Shown here: one piece after another, positions 12,701 through 24,395 of the stretch
Position numbering within the stretch: position 1 is the first letter of the stretch
Layout of the letters: each line of letters begins with the position of its first letter
DNA from: Hyalella azteca
Taxonomy: Eukaryota > Arthropoda > Malacostraca > Amphipoda > Hyalellidae
Length of the DNA: 64,000 nt
NCBI RefSeq assembly: GCF_000764305.2
Contig: NW_025941478.1
Span: 62,001-126,000, forward strand
Direction: 5' to 3'
Made by a program: the position numbers and the translations under genes
Notes under the pieces: generated by a model
Told to the model about the DNA's origin: nothing
Database searches by the model: none
What the model saw: only the letters and a program-made list of their open reading frames with translations

Positions 12701-13084
12701 ACCCAAGTAATTCGTACTGATTCGGCGTACGTAAATTCACGATTATCAACAGCAAATATATTTAACAGTGAATCCAATACCAAATCAAGTAGAAATCGAT
12801 TGTGAAAATAAATGTTATTAGTTTCACACAAGATCTTTTGTCATGACTAGCTATACAATACAATTATGAATAAACACAAAATGTACATAAGTGGGATATT
12901 CGGCCTTTTTATTGGAAATTTCAGGCTGCATGTAAATTTTTTGTTGTTAATCACTAAGTATATTACATCATCCATGAATTCAGCATGATATATACGTTAT
13001 GTATCAACCCTGAGATAAGTCATTGCTTTTATACAAAAGTCTCGCTCGGAAAGTTCAACGTGTACTTGAAATTCATCATTCAAC

Positions 13085-13150
13085 TCAAGTATCACGAGTA
13101 ATAATCAAAATATCACGAGTAATAATCAAAATATTACGAGTAATAATGCA
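13085..13150. repeat. Short tandem repeat, 21-22-bp unit, 3 copies
   Basis: Copies of tatcacgagtaataatcaaa. Confidence 0.85.
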
Positions 13151-13188
13151 ATGAGATGACAAACAAAAGGAAAATCATGAAAGCTTAC

Positions 13189-13245
13189 CTCGCCTCGAGT
13201 GTTGAAGTCCACGTCGGTAACCTCAACGCCTTGAGCCGAGACTGA
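13189..13245 (-). promoter_or_regulatory. Candidate TCAGT initiator, DPE and non-coding first exon
   Basis: On the minus strand TCAGT lies at 13245-13241 (A+1 at 13243), an arthropod initiator. Counting from A+1, bases +29 to +34 read GACGTG, matching the downstream promoter element RGWCGTG in six of seven positions at its expected +28 to +34 spacing. No TATA box is needed with this pair. The transcribed segment then ends at 13189 in a good splice donor (GAGGCGAG|GTAAGC), giving a 55-nt first exon. Frames through it are closed or start with a short ATG frame, so it would be 5' UTR. The gene it would serve is not identified; it must lie at lower coordinates or outside the window. Confidence 0.45.
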
Positions 13246-14250
13246 GTGCGAAGAGTTCGTTCATCTCCTGCCCTCCCCAAAAAACTTGTAAATACAGCCA
13301 AAATGTCTTCAACATTCTGCACTAAAAATGCTAGAACACACTGTGAACTATATTAATGTAGAATTAATTATTATGTAATAGTCAAATACGGGTAAAGGTT
13401 CCACAGTCCCTAGTGATCGAGAACACTAGCAGTTATGGTGTGAGCAACCGCAAACGGGAGACAAGAAGTGCGCACCTACCCGTACACTGTCTGAGGAGCA
13501 ACTGAGCGTGAGGGAGACAACAATGGACTTGCATTCAGTGAATAGCCGCACAGCTGAGCGAGCAACCGCGCGCGCGTCGCTTACCTCCTCCTAAACTTAG
13601 AGCCCAAACCGGCGGAGCGAGCATTAAAACTAACAAAAATGAAGCAATCAAGGAGTGATGTGGAAATCCACCTGGGAATAAATTACATGAGAACCTAGAT
13701 GACATTATTTATAATTATTAAAATATGGAGAGTAAAGGTATACAAATAAAAATTATTAAGGAGAATTTTTAATCCTAAGTATACCGAACTCCACCTACAG
13801 ATGGATGAATAAAACGAAGCCAACAAACGAAGAGGAAGAAGCGGATGGATAAAGCGCATGTAGCGGATGGACGAAGCGAGAGAGGATGCCACCAACAAGA
13901 CGCTTCCTTGGTACGCATCATACGCACCGGCGTGCGATCTCTTCATGCATTCAGTGCTTCAGTCAAACACGCATTTATCATTCATTGCGACTAATTCATC
14001 ACTCTTCATTAGCTACTTATTTGCATCATTCTACAGGAAGGCACTAATATTTAATGCCGAGAGCCATTAACTGCGCACATTTAAACAGTTTTCAATGTAC
14101 ATACTCATTTCCTATATTTTTACCCTTGCTATATCCAAAACTTCATTCTTACCCTTAACATTGACGGATTAAAACAAAATTGTGAGCCTATCGCCATATT
14201 TCTATAGTCCGACGCTGAACAAAATACACGCAGTCATTTTGTTATCCAAT
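13190..14250. other. Spacer upstream of the candidate promoter
   Basis: Unique sequence, GC-richer around 13390-13620 than its surroundings (cgcgcgcgtcgc at 13568-13579). No splice-bounded coding frame was found. Confidence 0.4.
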
Positions 14251-14505
14251 TTTGTTCATAAGACTTGCTCTTTAGTTCATAAGACTTGCTCTTTAGTTCA
14301 TAAGACTTGCTTTTTAGTTTTTAAGACTTGCTCTTTAGTTCATAATACTTGCTCTTTAGTTCACAAGACTTGTTTTTTGTACATAAGACTTGCTCTTTGG
14401 CTCAGAAGACTTGCTCTTTCGTTCTTAAGACTTTCTCTTTAGTTCATAAGACTTGCTCTTTAGCTCATATAAGACTGGCTCTTTATTTCATAAGACTTGC
14501 TTTGA
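14250..14505. repeat. Minisatellite, 21-bp unit, about 12 copies
   Basis: Copies of ttagttcataagacttgctc. The period is divisible by three and keeps a plus-strand frame open without coding meaning. Confidence 0.95.
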
Positions 14506-14679
14506 AGACAGTTTTGGGTTGAGCTCTCAAATGATTGGCTATGTGAATAGTTTTTACACTAAGCTCATTGATGTAATTATTGACGTATTAATATCAACAG
14601 TTAATTCCTATGACCACTCATTACACAATCGCTTCCAATGAAAGGAAGAGCTGCCATCGCTCCTCGATCAGCGTTCCAG

Positions 14680-14900
14680 GTTATATAGTGAAATATTATA
14701 TAAGTGAAAGGTTATATAGTAAAATATTATATAAGTGAAAGGTTATATAAGTGAAAGATTATATAAGTGAAAGGTTATATATGTGAAAGATTACATAAGT
14801 GAAAGATTATATAAGTGAAAGGTTATATATGTGAAAGGTTATATAAGTGAAAGGTTATATATGTGAAAGGTTATATAAGTGAAAGATTATATATGTAACA
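14680..14900. repeat. Minisatellite, 17-18-bp unit, about 12 copies
   Basis: Copies of aggttatataagtgaaag, with occasional atatatgtg variants. Confidence 0.95.
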
Positions 14901-15517
14901 AAGGAGGAATTTCAATTTTTTAAGCCACCTTCTCTCGTAAGATCCTGAGTTACTCTCCGAAGCAACTTTTAAGAACAACTTCAGTAAGGTTACGTCCTGA
15001 AAAATATTTCCAAAATAACTTTCTGCAAAAACTTTACATAGGAATCACCTGAAATAGGGTCCCAGGGTAATGTTCAAAAAGTAACTGTGGAGTAAATTTC
15101 CTGTAACTTTTCAGTCGATTTTGTGACAGAGTTAAAGCGCAGGGAAGCTTTCCTGCGAAGCCACGTCCGCCTCTGCACCTGGCCACGGTCGTCCGCCAGA
15201 TGCTCGACGCCCAACGACCGCTGGCCACCAAAGATGGTCGTTACAAAACCGGAGACTCAAACAAACTAAACTCGATCCCGAGGATTTGCAGATTATTAAG
15301 AAACTGAGTTCGAATCTGTAACTGAGACATGAAATGTTTGTTTCTGACTTGGACAACACCAAGGTGTCCTGGAAGAATTTATTTCCAAACATTTTAACTG
15401 AAGATTTTTGACGCTATCGAAGTTTCGACTGAAATATAAAATTTGGAACCAAAGAAAATTTTGCTTCCAGAATAGAAAAAAAATATAACGCAGTACTCAC
15501 TGCAGTGAGTGACAGAG

Positions 15518-15647
15518 AGCGCATTTTCTCGTCAACGAAAACTTGAAGTCACGGACAGACGGACGGACAGACAGACGGACAGACAGACGGACAGACGGAC
15601 ATGGCGAGCACAATAGTGCATTTTTTCCATAAATGAGAATATGCGCT
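15518..15647. mobile_element. Short TIR element with GACA/GACG microsatellite core
   Basis: Ends are inverted: agcgcattttctc at 15518-15530 and gagaatatgcgct at 15635-15647, one mismatch. Inside are a (GACAGACG)n run and the block caatagtgcattttttccat next to the right end. A second copy with the same order lies at 61388-61538, which shows it is a dispersed element and not a chance hairpin. Superfamily cannot be assigned from these ends. Confidence 0.65.
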
Positions 15648-15649
15648 AA

Positions 15650-16420
15650 AAAAGTTATATAAGTGAGAGTTTATACTTATAAATAACTCTTAAATAATTT
15701 TAGTGTGCCTGATTTGCATCGTTATTCCCTATAACTTGGTAGGCTAGTCGCGCCAGGAACAGAAATAACATTTGAATGGAACAGCAAGCAGCAATGAAGG
15801 TCTTTGTGATGAGCAGAAAAATAAATAAGTTCCCGGTAGATGGCGTTAATGAAAAATCATGGCATGAAATGGCAATGGAAGGTGCGTGTGGTGCGTGTGA
15901 TGCGTGTGAGTGGTGCGTGCGCAAAGTGTGTGCTGTGGTGCATGCGAGTAGTTGTTTAGTTCAGTGCTACAAATTTGAAATACTATTCGCTTTGAAAATT
16001 TTTATTATTCATACAAAAATGTAATGCGTAATTGAAAACGTTTAATCGGACTCACAAGAAACAATGCACATCATGAAATTTATAATTAAACTTATTATAA
16101 GAATTACATTTCCATAGTACAAAACCTTATTTCGTTGGAGAAATCAAATTGTGAGGCAATTTGGAAAATGTATGCTTGTCATCAAAACACGTATTTTTCG
16201 TAACCTGAATTATCCTTCATATTTTAAAAACAATTATTTTACATGCCGGCAAATTTGTTATACATATATTTGTTTAGTACTATAAACTATTTGATGGTTC
16301 GCGCCATAAAGTATATTACTTAAGAAAATAGAGTTCTAATCGATAGGTTCTTATGTTCCTTATTTAGTTTATTCGGTAATTTCAATGTTTAAATTATTTT
16401 AGTTACTTCAGTTTACATAT
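15650..16420. other. Spacer, no gene seen
   Basis: Unique AT-rich DNA with a small GTGCGTGTGATGCGTGTG-type run near 15880-15925. Confidence 0.5.
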
Positions 16421-16429
16421 TGCTTTACG

Positions 16430-16690
16430 TAGTGATGTAGTGTGACGTGTGCGAAGTGATGTAGTGTGGCGCGCGTAGTGATGTAGTGTGGCGCGAGTAG
16501 TGATGTAGAGTGGCGCACGTAGTGATGTAGTATGGCGCGCGTAGTGATGTAGTGTGGTGCGCGTAGTGATGTAGTGTGGTGAGATGTAGTGTGGCGCGCG
16601 TAGTGATGTTGTGTGGCGTGCATAGTGATGTAGAGTGGCGCGCGTAGTGATGTAGAGTGGCGCGCGTAGTGATGTAGTGTGGCGAGCAAG
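16430..16690. repeat. Minisatellite, 22-bp unit, about 12 copies
   Basis: Copies of gtgatgtagtgtggcgcgcg followed by ta. The right flank (16690-16800) is unusually GC-rich and non-repetitive, but no bounded exon could be placed there. Confidence 0.95.
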
Positions 16691-17589
16691 TGGTGTCCGA
16701 GGCGCGCGTAGCCACAGCGCAGGTCGCGTGGCGTAGCGCCACTCCGCCTGCGGGGCCGCGGGTGCAGGCGGAACGGAAGAGGCTCTTCATCCGAAATCGC
16801 CTGAAGTATTGCACATGAAAATCAACATTTCTAAACTAAACTAAAGAACCGAAAATTACATTAAAACTGATAATGACACCATGCGTTGTGAATCAACGTA
16901 AAGTCGAAAACCTTATAAATGCCATTGAGCGCATTTTTTCTTCCTAAGAAGTAAGAATACAAGTCTTTCAGTCAAATGTAACAGCCGGGCTTTTGTTGTG
17001 ATAAATGTTACATTAAAATAAGTTTCAACTGCTGTTATCAAATTCCTAAAACATATAGTGTATAGCTAATTATAATTCACGTCACAAGACGCGAATTTCC
17101 CACGAGGCGCGAAGGGAGCAGGGGCGGAGGAGGCGGGAGCCTGAACGTAGCGGGAAACCCTCGGGCGCGGACGTGAGCGGCGCAACTCGTGGGAAAACCT
17201 CCAGGTATATGTACATCTGACAATATATTTATAAATTGGAAGCCAACTGTTCTACAACCAGCGACATGTACTCGTATAGACAATTAATGAAGTGATATAC
17301 ACTAGTGAAGTGTATTTCGATTCCTATAGCATGGCATTAGAGTATAGACTCTATTTTACAACGTACGCATAAGACTAGACGATATAACTTTCTTTGTTTA
17401 TTAACACTACATGTACACGTTAATAACAACTTTTTGAAAAACCTTGCACGTCTATGCACTTTGAGTGACAAAATTTGGATTACTATCAGATAAACCAACT
17501 TTAAGGTAAATAATTTAACATACATTTTCAACGTACATTTGGCACCAAAATAAAGGTGCCAAATCTGAATGTTCCCGAGTTTGAGTTTA

Positions 17590-17765
17590 AAATGAAGTGT
17601 AAGTTTGAAGTGATGTAGTCGTTTGAAGTGATGTGGATGTTTGAAGTGTAGTGTATGTTTGAAGTGATGTGGATGTTTGAAGTGAAGTGGAAGTTTAAAG
17701 TGAAGTGGAAGTTTGAAGTGAAGTGGAAGTTTGAAGTGAAGTGGAAGTTTAAAGGTAAATGGAAA
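17590..17765. repeat. Minisatellite, 18-bp unit, about 9 copies
   Basis: Copies of tttgaagtgaagtggaag; early copies read gatgtggatg. Confidence 0.95.
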
Positions 17766-17769
17766 TTGG

Positions 17770-20170
17770 AAGCAAACTCACGATTAGTTGTGATAATCTT
17801 ATTTAATCATTATCTGTTCTCGCATGAATTAATTTTTGTCATGAAAACTTTTCAAATCTCTGCGACTGAGCTGCGTCAGCTGCGTCGTGATAAAAATAAA
17901 TGACTGAAAGCCAACGTACTCGCTGAAAAATAATGAAAACTATATGAAATAATGAAAACCATTCAAAAAATGCAGTTAATCGTTCATTACGACTTCGAGA
18001 AATCATATTACTCTTAATAACACGCCATATGGAAACGAACATTTTGACACCGAAACTTCATGCAGTTTCTGATGAATCTAGTCCGATTCACTTTCAATTT
18101 TCGCGTGAATTCAGATGAAAATAAAATATGTGCTCCGACACGTAGTTTGGTAGCTGCAACTGACCAGCCACTCGAATTAGCAGGCTCAGGTTAAACGAAG
18201 GTTGACACTCATTGTAGAACTAATTGATATAAATTCAACCATTGTCAACATCAATTTGAAATATGTGGATAAACGTTAGCACTATGATACGTTAGTAATA
18301 AAAATCGTTTAGTACGTCAGCAACGTGAGCGAACTACTAATGTATCTTAGCAACATTGAAAATAATTTCCAATCAAAATCTGATTGTTTAAATTACAGCA
18401 ACAGCTGTAACACATACATGTATATAAACATCAGCAATAGTTTGTTTGGAGCCGAACTCACGCAATAGTCTTGTCAGGCAGCGATAAAAATATTTTCTTC
18501 TGGTACGCTGCTTCTCATGATTGAGGAAGAATAATTTGTTTTTGTTACGTATATTCGTTTGTCGAAGGATTTGATACACGATTTTTCGTTTCCCTTTCCT
18601 CTATAAAATCGGTTTCGTCAAACAAACAATATACAAAGGTAAAAATGGTTACATATAATTTGTATTGCACATAAGGCATAATCGAGAAGTAAAATCATTT
18701 ATTTCGAACATATAACACGATAGAAGTCAAAAGGATCTTCACGGATCTTCAGAATTAAAACTCACGTATCAAATATTTCCTTCTGTTCAGTCTAGAGCCA
18801 ACACTGCAACTGAAACTATATATGCTTTTAAAACTGAACTAAACTGCTCTAGACTGAACTTTATACTTTGCTTTATTAGTAAAGAAAATCATTGCACGAA
18901 GCTTACAAGAACGTTGTATTCGATGGCAATTCCTACCTGTAAAAACGCGTACGTTGGTATTCAAAATTCTGTGTAACATGAAAATTTTAATATTCAAAAA
19001 TCAGGTACTGCGTTATAATTACATTTGTGCAAACTTGTCCGTCTTTTGTGTACTTGGTTTTGACATATTTTCAATTATTATTTTTTTACAAACCAATGCA
19101 TGATCTTTGCAAGCAGCAATTGATCGATTTCTGATTTACCATCGGAAAAAACTAAATGTTCTGTGTTTTACTTGCAAGATATTTTTAAAAAGACCAACGT
19201 TCATCTTTTATTGGCGAATTTGTTGTGCTGCGCCCGTTGCCCGTGCCCCTCATGATGCGACAGTTGAATACTCTTTTAAAGTAGTAAGCCATACAATGTT
19301 TTCTACGAGAGTCAAGATTGAAGTTGTAAAAAACGGAATATTTGAGGATAAACTAAAGAAAACGAAGAAAACTTGCATGTGGGCTAGGCCATCATAGTTA
19401 ACCCAACTGCATATTTTTCAAACAATTCACATTACTTACGTTTCTTAATCAATGATGAAATGGGAAGGCAGAAACTAACACGGCTCAAATAACTATCATA
19501 AAACCATGGGTTATTCATTTTTATTATCGATACCGAAACGGCATTTCCGCGGAGACCAAACCGAAATTCCGTCAATTTGTATTTGAAAATGCAATATTTA
19601 TTTCAAAAATACATAGCACTATAATCATGGTCAATAGAATTCAGAGAACAGAATTGAATTTCTCACTCATTTTCTTTCTTTGATTATGTAAGATATTACC
19701 TTGGTCGGCACGCAATCAATCTTTCCTTTCTCCATGATTGCTCAACTACCACATGAGAAGTTTACAAGAAAGTCTCCCATTGGCATTCATTGCAACACTT
19801 CAGTAAACCAATCTTTTTCCCATCTGACGTTTCTTACATGAGTTATTCCGTCAAGTAATGAATACGTTTGGCATTGTAAATCTTCATTTGGGTGAAACTA
19901 CTTTTTCACGAGAATCTATGCGTAGTGTTACGAAAAATGGTATCGGTTGTTAATAAAAAGTTATGAATTAAATCGTTTAACAATGACATCATTTTTTAGC
20001 CTCAGAATTTGGTAAAATATTAGATTATTTCCCTCAACATTTTCCAGTCCTGGATTGAAAACAATCAAGTAGTATTCCTAATCATTCCTCTTCAAATTTA
20101 AATGCTTACAGTATTTCAGTACTTGTCCGGTCTGAATATCTATTCTTTACTCAATACCGACTACAAGGCT
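17770..20170. other. AT-rich spacer, no gene seen
   Basis: No tandem array or splice-bounded frame was found. A 96-codon plus-strand frame at 19107-19397 has no recognisable domain and an unremarkable start context. Confidence 0.5.
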
Positions 20171-20176
20171 CTCCAG

Positions 20177-20455
20177 AAATAGCGTTGAAGACACTCCAAT
20201 TTCCTCCAATTTCCTCCAACCTCCGACTGGTGACACCGGAAACGATTGTTATGAGGAACCGGAGCGGCTTGAGAAAAAAGTGGGAAGAAGGGGAAGAAAA
20301 GTTGCCCTCACAATCACACGCCAACTGAAACCTAACACCGCTCCTCCAGCAGTATGGAACGAACCTTGGTGCGGTGAGGTGTGTGGAGGTGTCCTCCTGA
20401 CCATCTCTCTTGTCGTCTGCTACGCGTGGTTCTGTCGATCGATGAAACTACTCAG
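20177..20455 (+). CDS. Probable internal exon of an unidentified membrane protein
   Basis: The segment runs from an acceptor (ggctctccag|A) to a donor (CTCAG|GTATTT) and is open throughout in the one frame compatible with both: one base, 92 codons and two bases, a symmetrical phase 2-2 exon. The peptide starts NSVEDTPISSNFLQPPTGD, has an acidic stretch (DCYEEPERLEKK), a basic stretch (GRRGRK), then NTAPPAVWNEPWCGEVCGG and a hydrophobic segment LLTISLVVCYAWFC that could span a membrane, followed by basic RSMKLLR. No family is recognised. GC content is higher than in the surrounding AT-rich DNA. Partner exons were not placed with confidence; the acceptor at 23259 is phase-compatible but its frame closes after 22 codons. 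It may be the end of a small gene or an exon of one that extends outside the window. Confidence 0.5.
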
Positions 20456-21377
20456 GTATTTCATGTTTAATTGTTGTATTTTGATATTAAGCTATGTTCT
20501 CTCTTGCCTACAATCGTGTAGGCCTAAATTTGTTTCTGTAAGTGTCTTTTGTTTGCTAACTCATCATAATTTCTGGCGATGATGAGCGTGCACAACACTC
20601 TTCGGATAATCATGAATGAATATTTATTAATAGATATGATATCTATACCGGAGCGTAGATGCACTCAGCATTCTTGGTTGTAAATACTGTATATTTATTA
20701 TTTAAATAAGCAGTTAAAAGTCGATTTCATCAATAAAGATCCTATTCGAAATTGCGTTGCTTCTTGCCGATGAGATCGATAGCGAAGAATTCGCACGACC
20801 GGCACGGCGCTTGCGGTCAGGCCGGTGGCCCGGTTCTTCTTTTCTTAAATCTCATGCGTTTATGGCATTATTCTTTTATGGCGGGTCTTTGGTAATAATA
20901 ATATAGAATTCCTTAGCAGAAACAGGGCTAAACTCATCATGATGCCCTAAGAACGGCCTCCGCTCCTGACACCATTCTCGTACGTTTCCACTAATCACAG
21001 TTTTTTCATTTACGGTATGTTTTCAAATATTATCGTTCCTTATCCAGCCAAATTTCGTTAATAATTTCCAAGAATTTTTCGTCTGAGAAGTGAAAACTTA
21101 TTATCTATGGGGAATAGAATCATTAATGTTATTTTTAGCTTGTAAACGCTGCTTACAAAATAGTTTTTCATTATTGAATATCTTTAAACTGAAACCTCCA
21201 CGAAACTTAGACCATATTCAGTAGACCATGTGAATGCGCTATTATGTCGGCTGTCTCTTCTTCTTGCCGATGTCAATATTAATAATAATGGGAGTCTAAT
21301 AACTTATTTCCTAATGACGAATAAGACTAGTAATGACATAATGATGTTTGATAGAGAAATAATATCCTTTGTCTCGT

Positions 21378-21700
21378 GACTTGAACTGCTGGTGTTATCT
21401 CAGTGACGTGAACTGCTGGTGTTATCTCAGTGACGTGAACTGCTGGTGTTATCTCAGTGACGTGAACTGCTGGTGTTATCTCAGTGACGTGAACTGCTGG
21501 TGTTATCTCAGTGACGTGAACTGCTGCTGTTATCTCAGTGATATGAACTGCTGGTGTTATCTCAGTGACGTGAACTGCTGCTGTTATCTCAGTGATATGA
21601 ACTGCTGGTGTTATCTCAGTGACGTGAACTGCTGCTGTTATCTCAGTGATATGAACTGCTGGTGTTATCTCAGTGATATGAACTGCTGGTGCAGAAAGCC
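21378..21700. repeat. Minisatellite, 27-bp unit, about 12 copies
   Basis: Copies of gtgacgtgaactgctggtgt followed by tatctca. Two variants (ctgctg and gatatg) alternate in the right half, suggesting a higher-order 54-bp dimer. The long plus-strand frame across it is a repeat product. Confidence 0.95.
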
Positions 21701-21879
21701 TATAATTCTAAGAACAAATTACATGTGCGTTGCTGAAACGCCTGCAGCGCAGAGTATCGTTATCACGAGGCAAATAACAATTCGAACCTTAATGTATGGC
21801 AGAATTCTTTTTCTGTTCGCGATGCCTCTTACGGCCCATTTAATTCTACAATTTCTCAGACGACTTGCGCGATAGCCCT

Positions 21880-23255
21880 TGTGTATTTAGACTTGTTAGT
21901 GATTATTAATCACGTATCCCATAAACAAAATTCAGTTCTTATCTACCGTTATCAATTGATTTCATTTCAAACCATGATTTAAAGCGATATAATCAATGTT
22001 GACCGAATTTTAGCTTTTCCTTTGCCGCCCATAACATGTCCATGTGTTATTATCATTGGTCACAGATTATTTTATTAGCGTTGGCCACGCATAACATAAG
22101 ATGTATTTCAATTGTGGCATGGAATTCCAGCCTGTTATGCTCTCCGGATCAGTGCTACCACTCACTTACAGGCGGAAGTGAGCGCTGCTTAAACATTGCG
22201 CTTGAACGAATAGATAAGTAGTACGATATTATTGAACGAATAGATAAGCAGTTCGAGATAAGTAGATTTCCTTACACGTAAATGTACTGCACATTTAGGG
22301 AAGGGTCTTTGTCTAATGCGACCTTCGTTAGTTAACTGAAATTCAAGTAATGTAAGACGAAATGAAAGGAAATATGTAAAAAAATAAAATTAGAAACGCG
22401 CGACGCATTTTTTTACAAGTGCAAGGATCATGTAGCATAAGTTTGTTAGAACACCACATGGACTCGGCCATAGAATTTCCGTTTGATTGAATGCGTGGGC
22501 AGAAATTGAAAGAATCAAAATTGAGGGCAAGAATATAAATTCCCGATAGGAATTTAATCTGTCGAGACCAAATAATATTGTATTGTCGGCACGAATTTGA
22601 CTTTCCTGACTGAAACTTAGGTTGCCGGAAGAAGATTAAATGTCGACAAAAAGTCCAATTTCAGGAAGAACTTGAATCGTCAGGATGAATGTAAATGTCT
22701 GAAAGTGTCGGTTTGGTTGTGTTTATGGAAGCGGTGCAAGTTGCTGCTTGGCCACCCAGCTGTGAAATGAACGATTCAGCAACGAACTGCACTTCCGGCT
22801 CACAATAGCTCGTAATAAAAATTGTAATTACACGGCAATGATTTGTGTCTTTTTAACGATCATTTAAGACTACGCATAACTTCAGACTCAAAACATTACA
22901 CAAAAATCTGAAATCACTAAATCACTACATATGAAATCACTTTACACAAATCACTACATTATTTATCTGCAATACCATTGCTTATAGTTCATTGTTTGTA
23001 GTCATGATCCGTGACTAGACGCCACGAGTTTTTAGTTCATGTAGAATATTCAGCCCATACAGTACCTTATTACGTGAAATAAATGAAAAATATCACCGCT
23101 AAAAGAAGTTTTAATTATCCACGATACAGCATTGTGATCAGTGGATGAAGTCTTGTACTGCAATTGCGCGAATAGCACTAAAACTCCGATATTCTAATCG
23201 CTTAAGACATTTATATAATGTTCTTAGACTAATGCTCGAAAAATTTCTTATTTTT
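21880..23255. other. Spacer upstream of C1orf198, no gene seen
   Basis: AT-rich unique DNA. No array, element or bounded frame was recognised. Confidence 0.5.
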
Positions 23256-23259
23256 TCAG

Positions 23260-23603
23260 ACATGATGTCCACCGAGTAACGTCAATCAAACTTGCATCGA
23301 ATATAAAGGACATGAAGTGTTTCTGAACTGCCACTCCGTTCAGTCAAGTGTTTCTGAACTGCCACTCCGTTCAGTCAAGTGTTTCTGAACTACCACTCCA
23401 TTCAGTCAAGTGTCTCTGAACTGCCACTCCATTCAGTCAAGTGTCTCTGAACTGCCACTCCGTTCAGTCAAGTGTCTCTGAACTGCTACTTCCTTCAGTA
23501 AAGCATCTCTGAACTGCTGCTCCGTTCAGTCAAGTGTCTCTGAACCGCTGCTCCGTTAAAGTCTCTTCGATTAAGTGCCACCCCAACAACTAGATAGACC
23601 AAC
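23260..23603 (+). promoter_or_regulatory. C1orf198 upstream region: 31-bp repeat carrying TCAGTC
   Basis: A 31-bp unit (ttcagtcaagtgtctctgaa plus ctgccactccg) repeats about 8 times between 23315 and 23560. Each unit carries TCAGTC or TCAGTA, the arthropod initiator consensus, starting at about 23340, 23370, 23402, 23433, 23464, 23495 and 23526. TATAAAG lies at 23302-23308, about 40 bp before the first initiator-like A and so slightly too far for a standard TATA box. Alternatively the segment is 5' UTR: a good acceptor (ttattttttcag|A) lies at 23259, and two tiny upstream frames (ATG ATG ... TAA and ATG ... TGA) follow it. Confidence 0.45.
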
Positions 23604-24395
23604 ATGGCGGCTATGGTGTTGCAAATGAGCAGCTCATCGTCTGTTCTCTCAACGCCTCCTCCCACACCACCCATGGAAAATCCTGCGAACTATCCTTCTG
23701 TGCACCAGAAGAGAATGGCAAGCGGCGCTGCAACTCCAAGCTCTAACGACCCTCGTAAAATTTCTGTGCCGGTTACAGGGAACACGAGTAAGGGTTTACA
23801 GGTCCAGATGACCAGGAATTCTGCTGAAATTAAACCAGCGGTTGCATTGAATAACCCGATGCATTTAGCCCAGCAGGAAGATTTGCCAGAAGAAGTACTA
23901 ACATCAAGCGATAGTTCTATGGATGACACCAACGTTCCGGTCTCAGGAACGAAAAATGCCACAGCTCAAAATAACACCTCACATGTCCTACTAAATGGGA
24001 AAAACATTCCTAAATACGATCGGAAGGAACCTGACCAGCCACCCGCTCATAGTCAACTATCACGTCAACCACAACCTCCAGGTCCTGATCAACCCCCGGT
24101 TCATGGTCAACCCCCGGTCCATGGTCAACAACCAGTTCATCCTGGTCAACCCCCGGTTCCAATTCAACCCCCAGGTCCCGACAAGCCACGCCAAAGCCAC
24201 CCCAAGAGGCGGTCCATGGCAGCAGGCGCCCCCAAGTCCCTGCTGAACCCGGAGGACTACTTCCGCGGCGTGTCGCCCATGTGCAGGAGGCTGCTGGAGG
24301 ACATGGCCGCCGTCAGGGAGTCCATGGGGCGGGACTGGGCTGCTCTTACGTATGAGCAGCAGTGCAAGATTCTGGACCAGGCCATCGTCGATGAG
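23604..24395 (+). CDS. C1orf198: C1orf198 exon 1 (residues 1-264)
   Basis: It begins MAAMVLQMSSSSS and PPPTPPMEN. Residues about 150-200 are a Pro-rich run with repeated QPPVHGQ-type units, a repeat expansion inside coding sequence. The last 50 residues are the conserved DUF4706 N-terminal block. The exon ends GATGAG|GTACGA after a complete codon; the frame continues 24 codons into the intron before stopping, so the longer open frame is not the true product. Confidence 0.9.

Noticed and set aside
19107..19397. A 96-codon plus-strand frame
   Set aside because: No recognisable product, no splice sites or conserved features; compatible with chance.
21369..21875. A 168-codon plus-strand frame
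   Set aside because: Two thirds is a nine-residue repeat from the 27-bp array; the tail has no recognisable domain.
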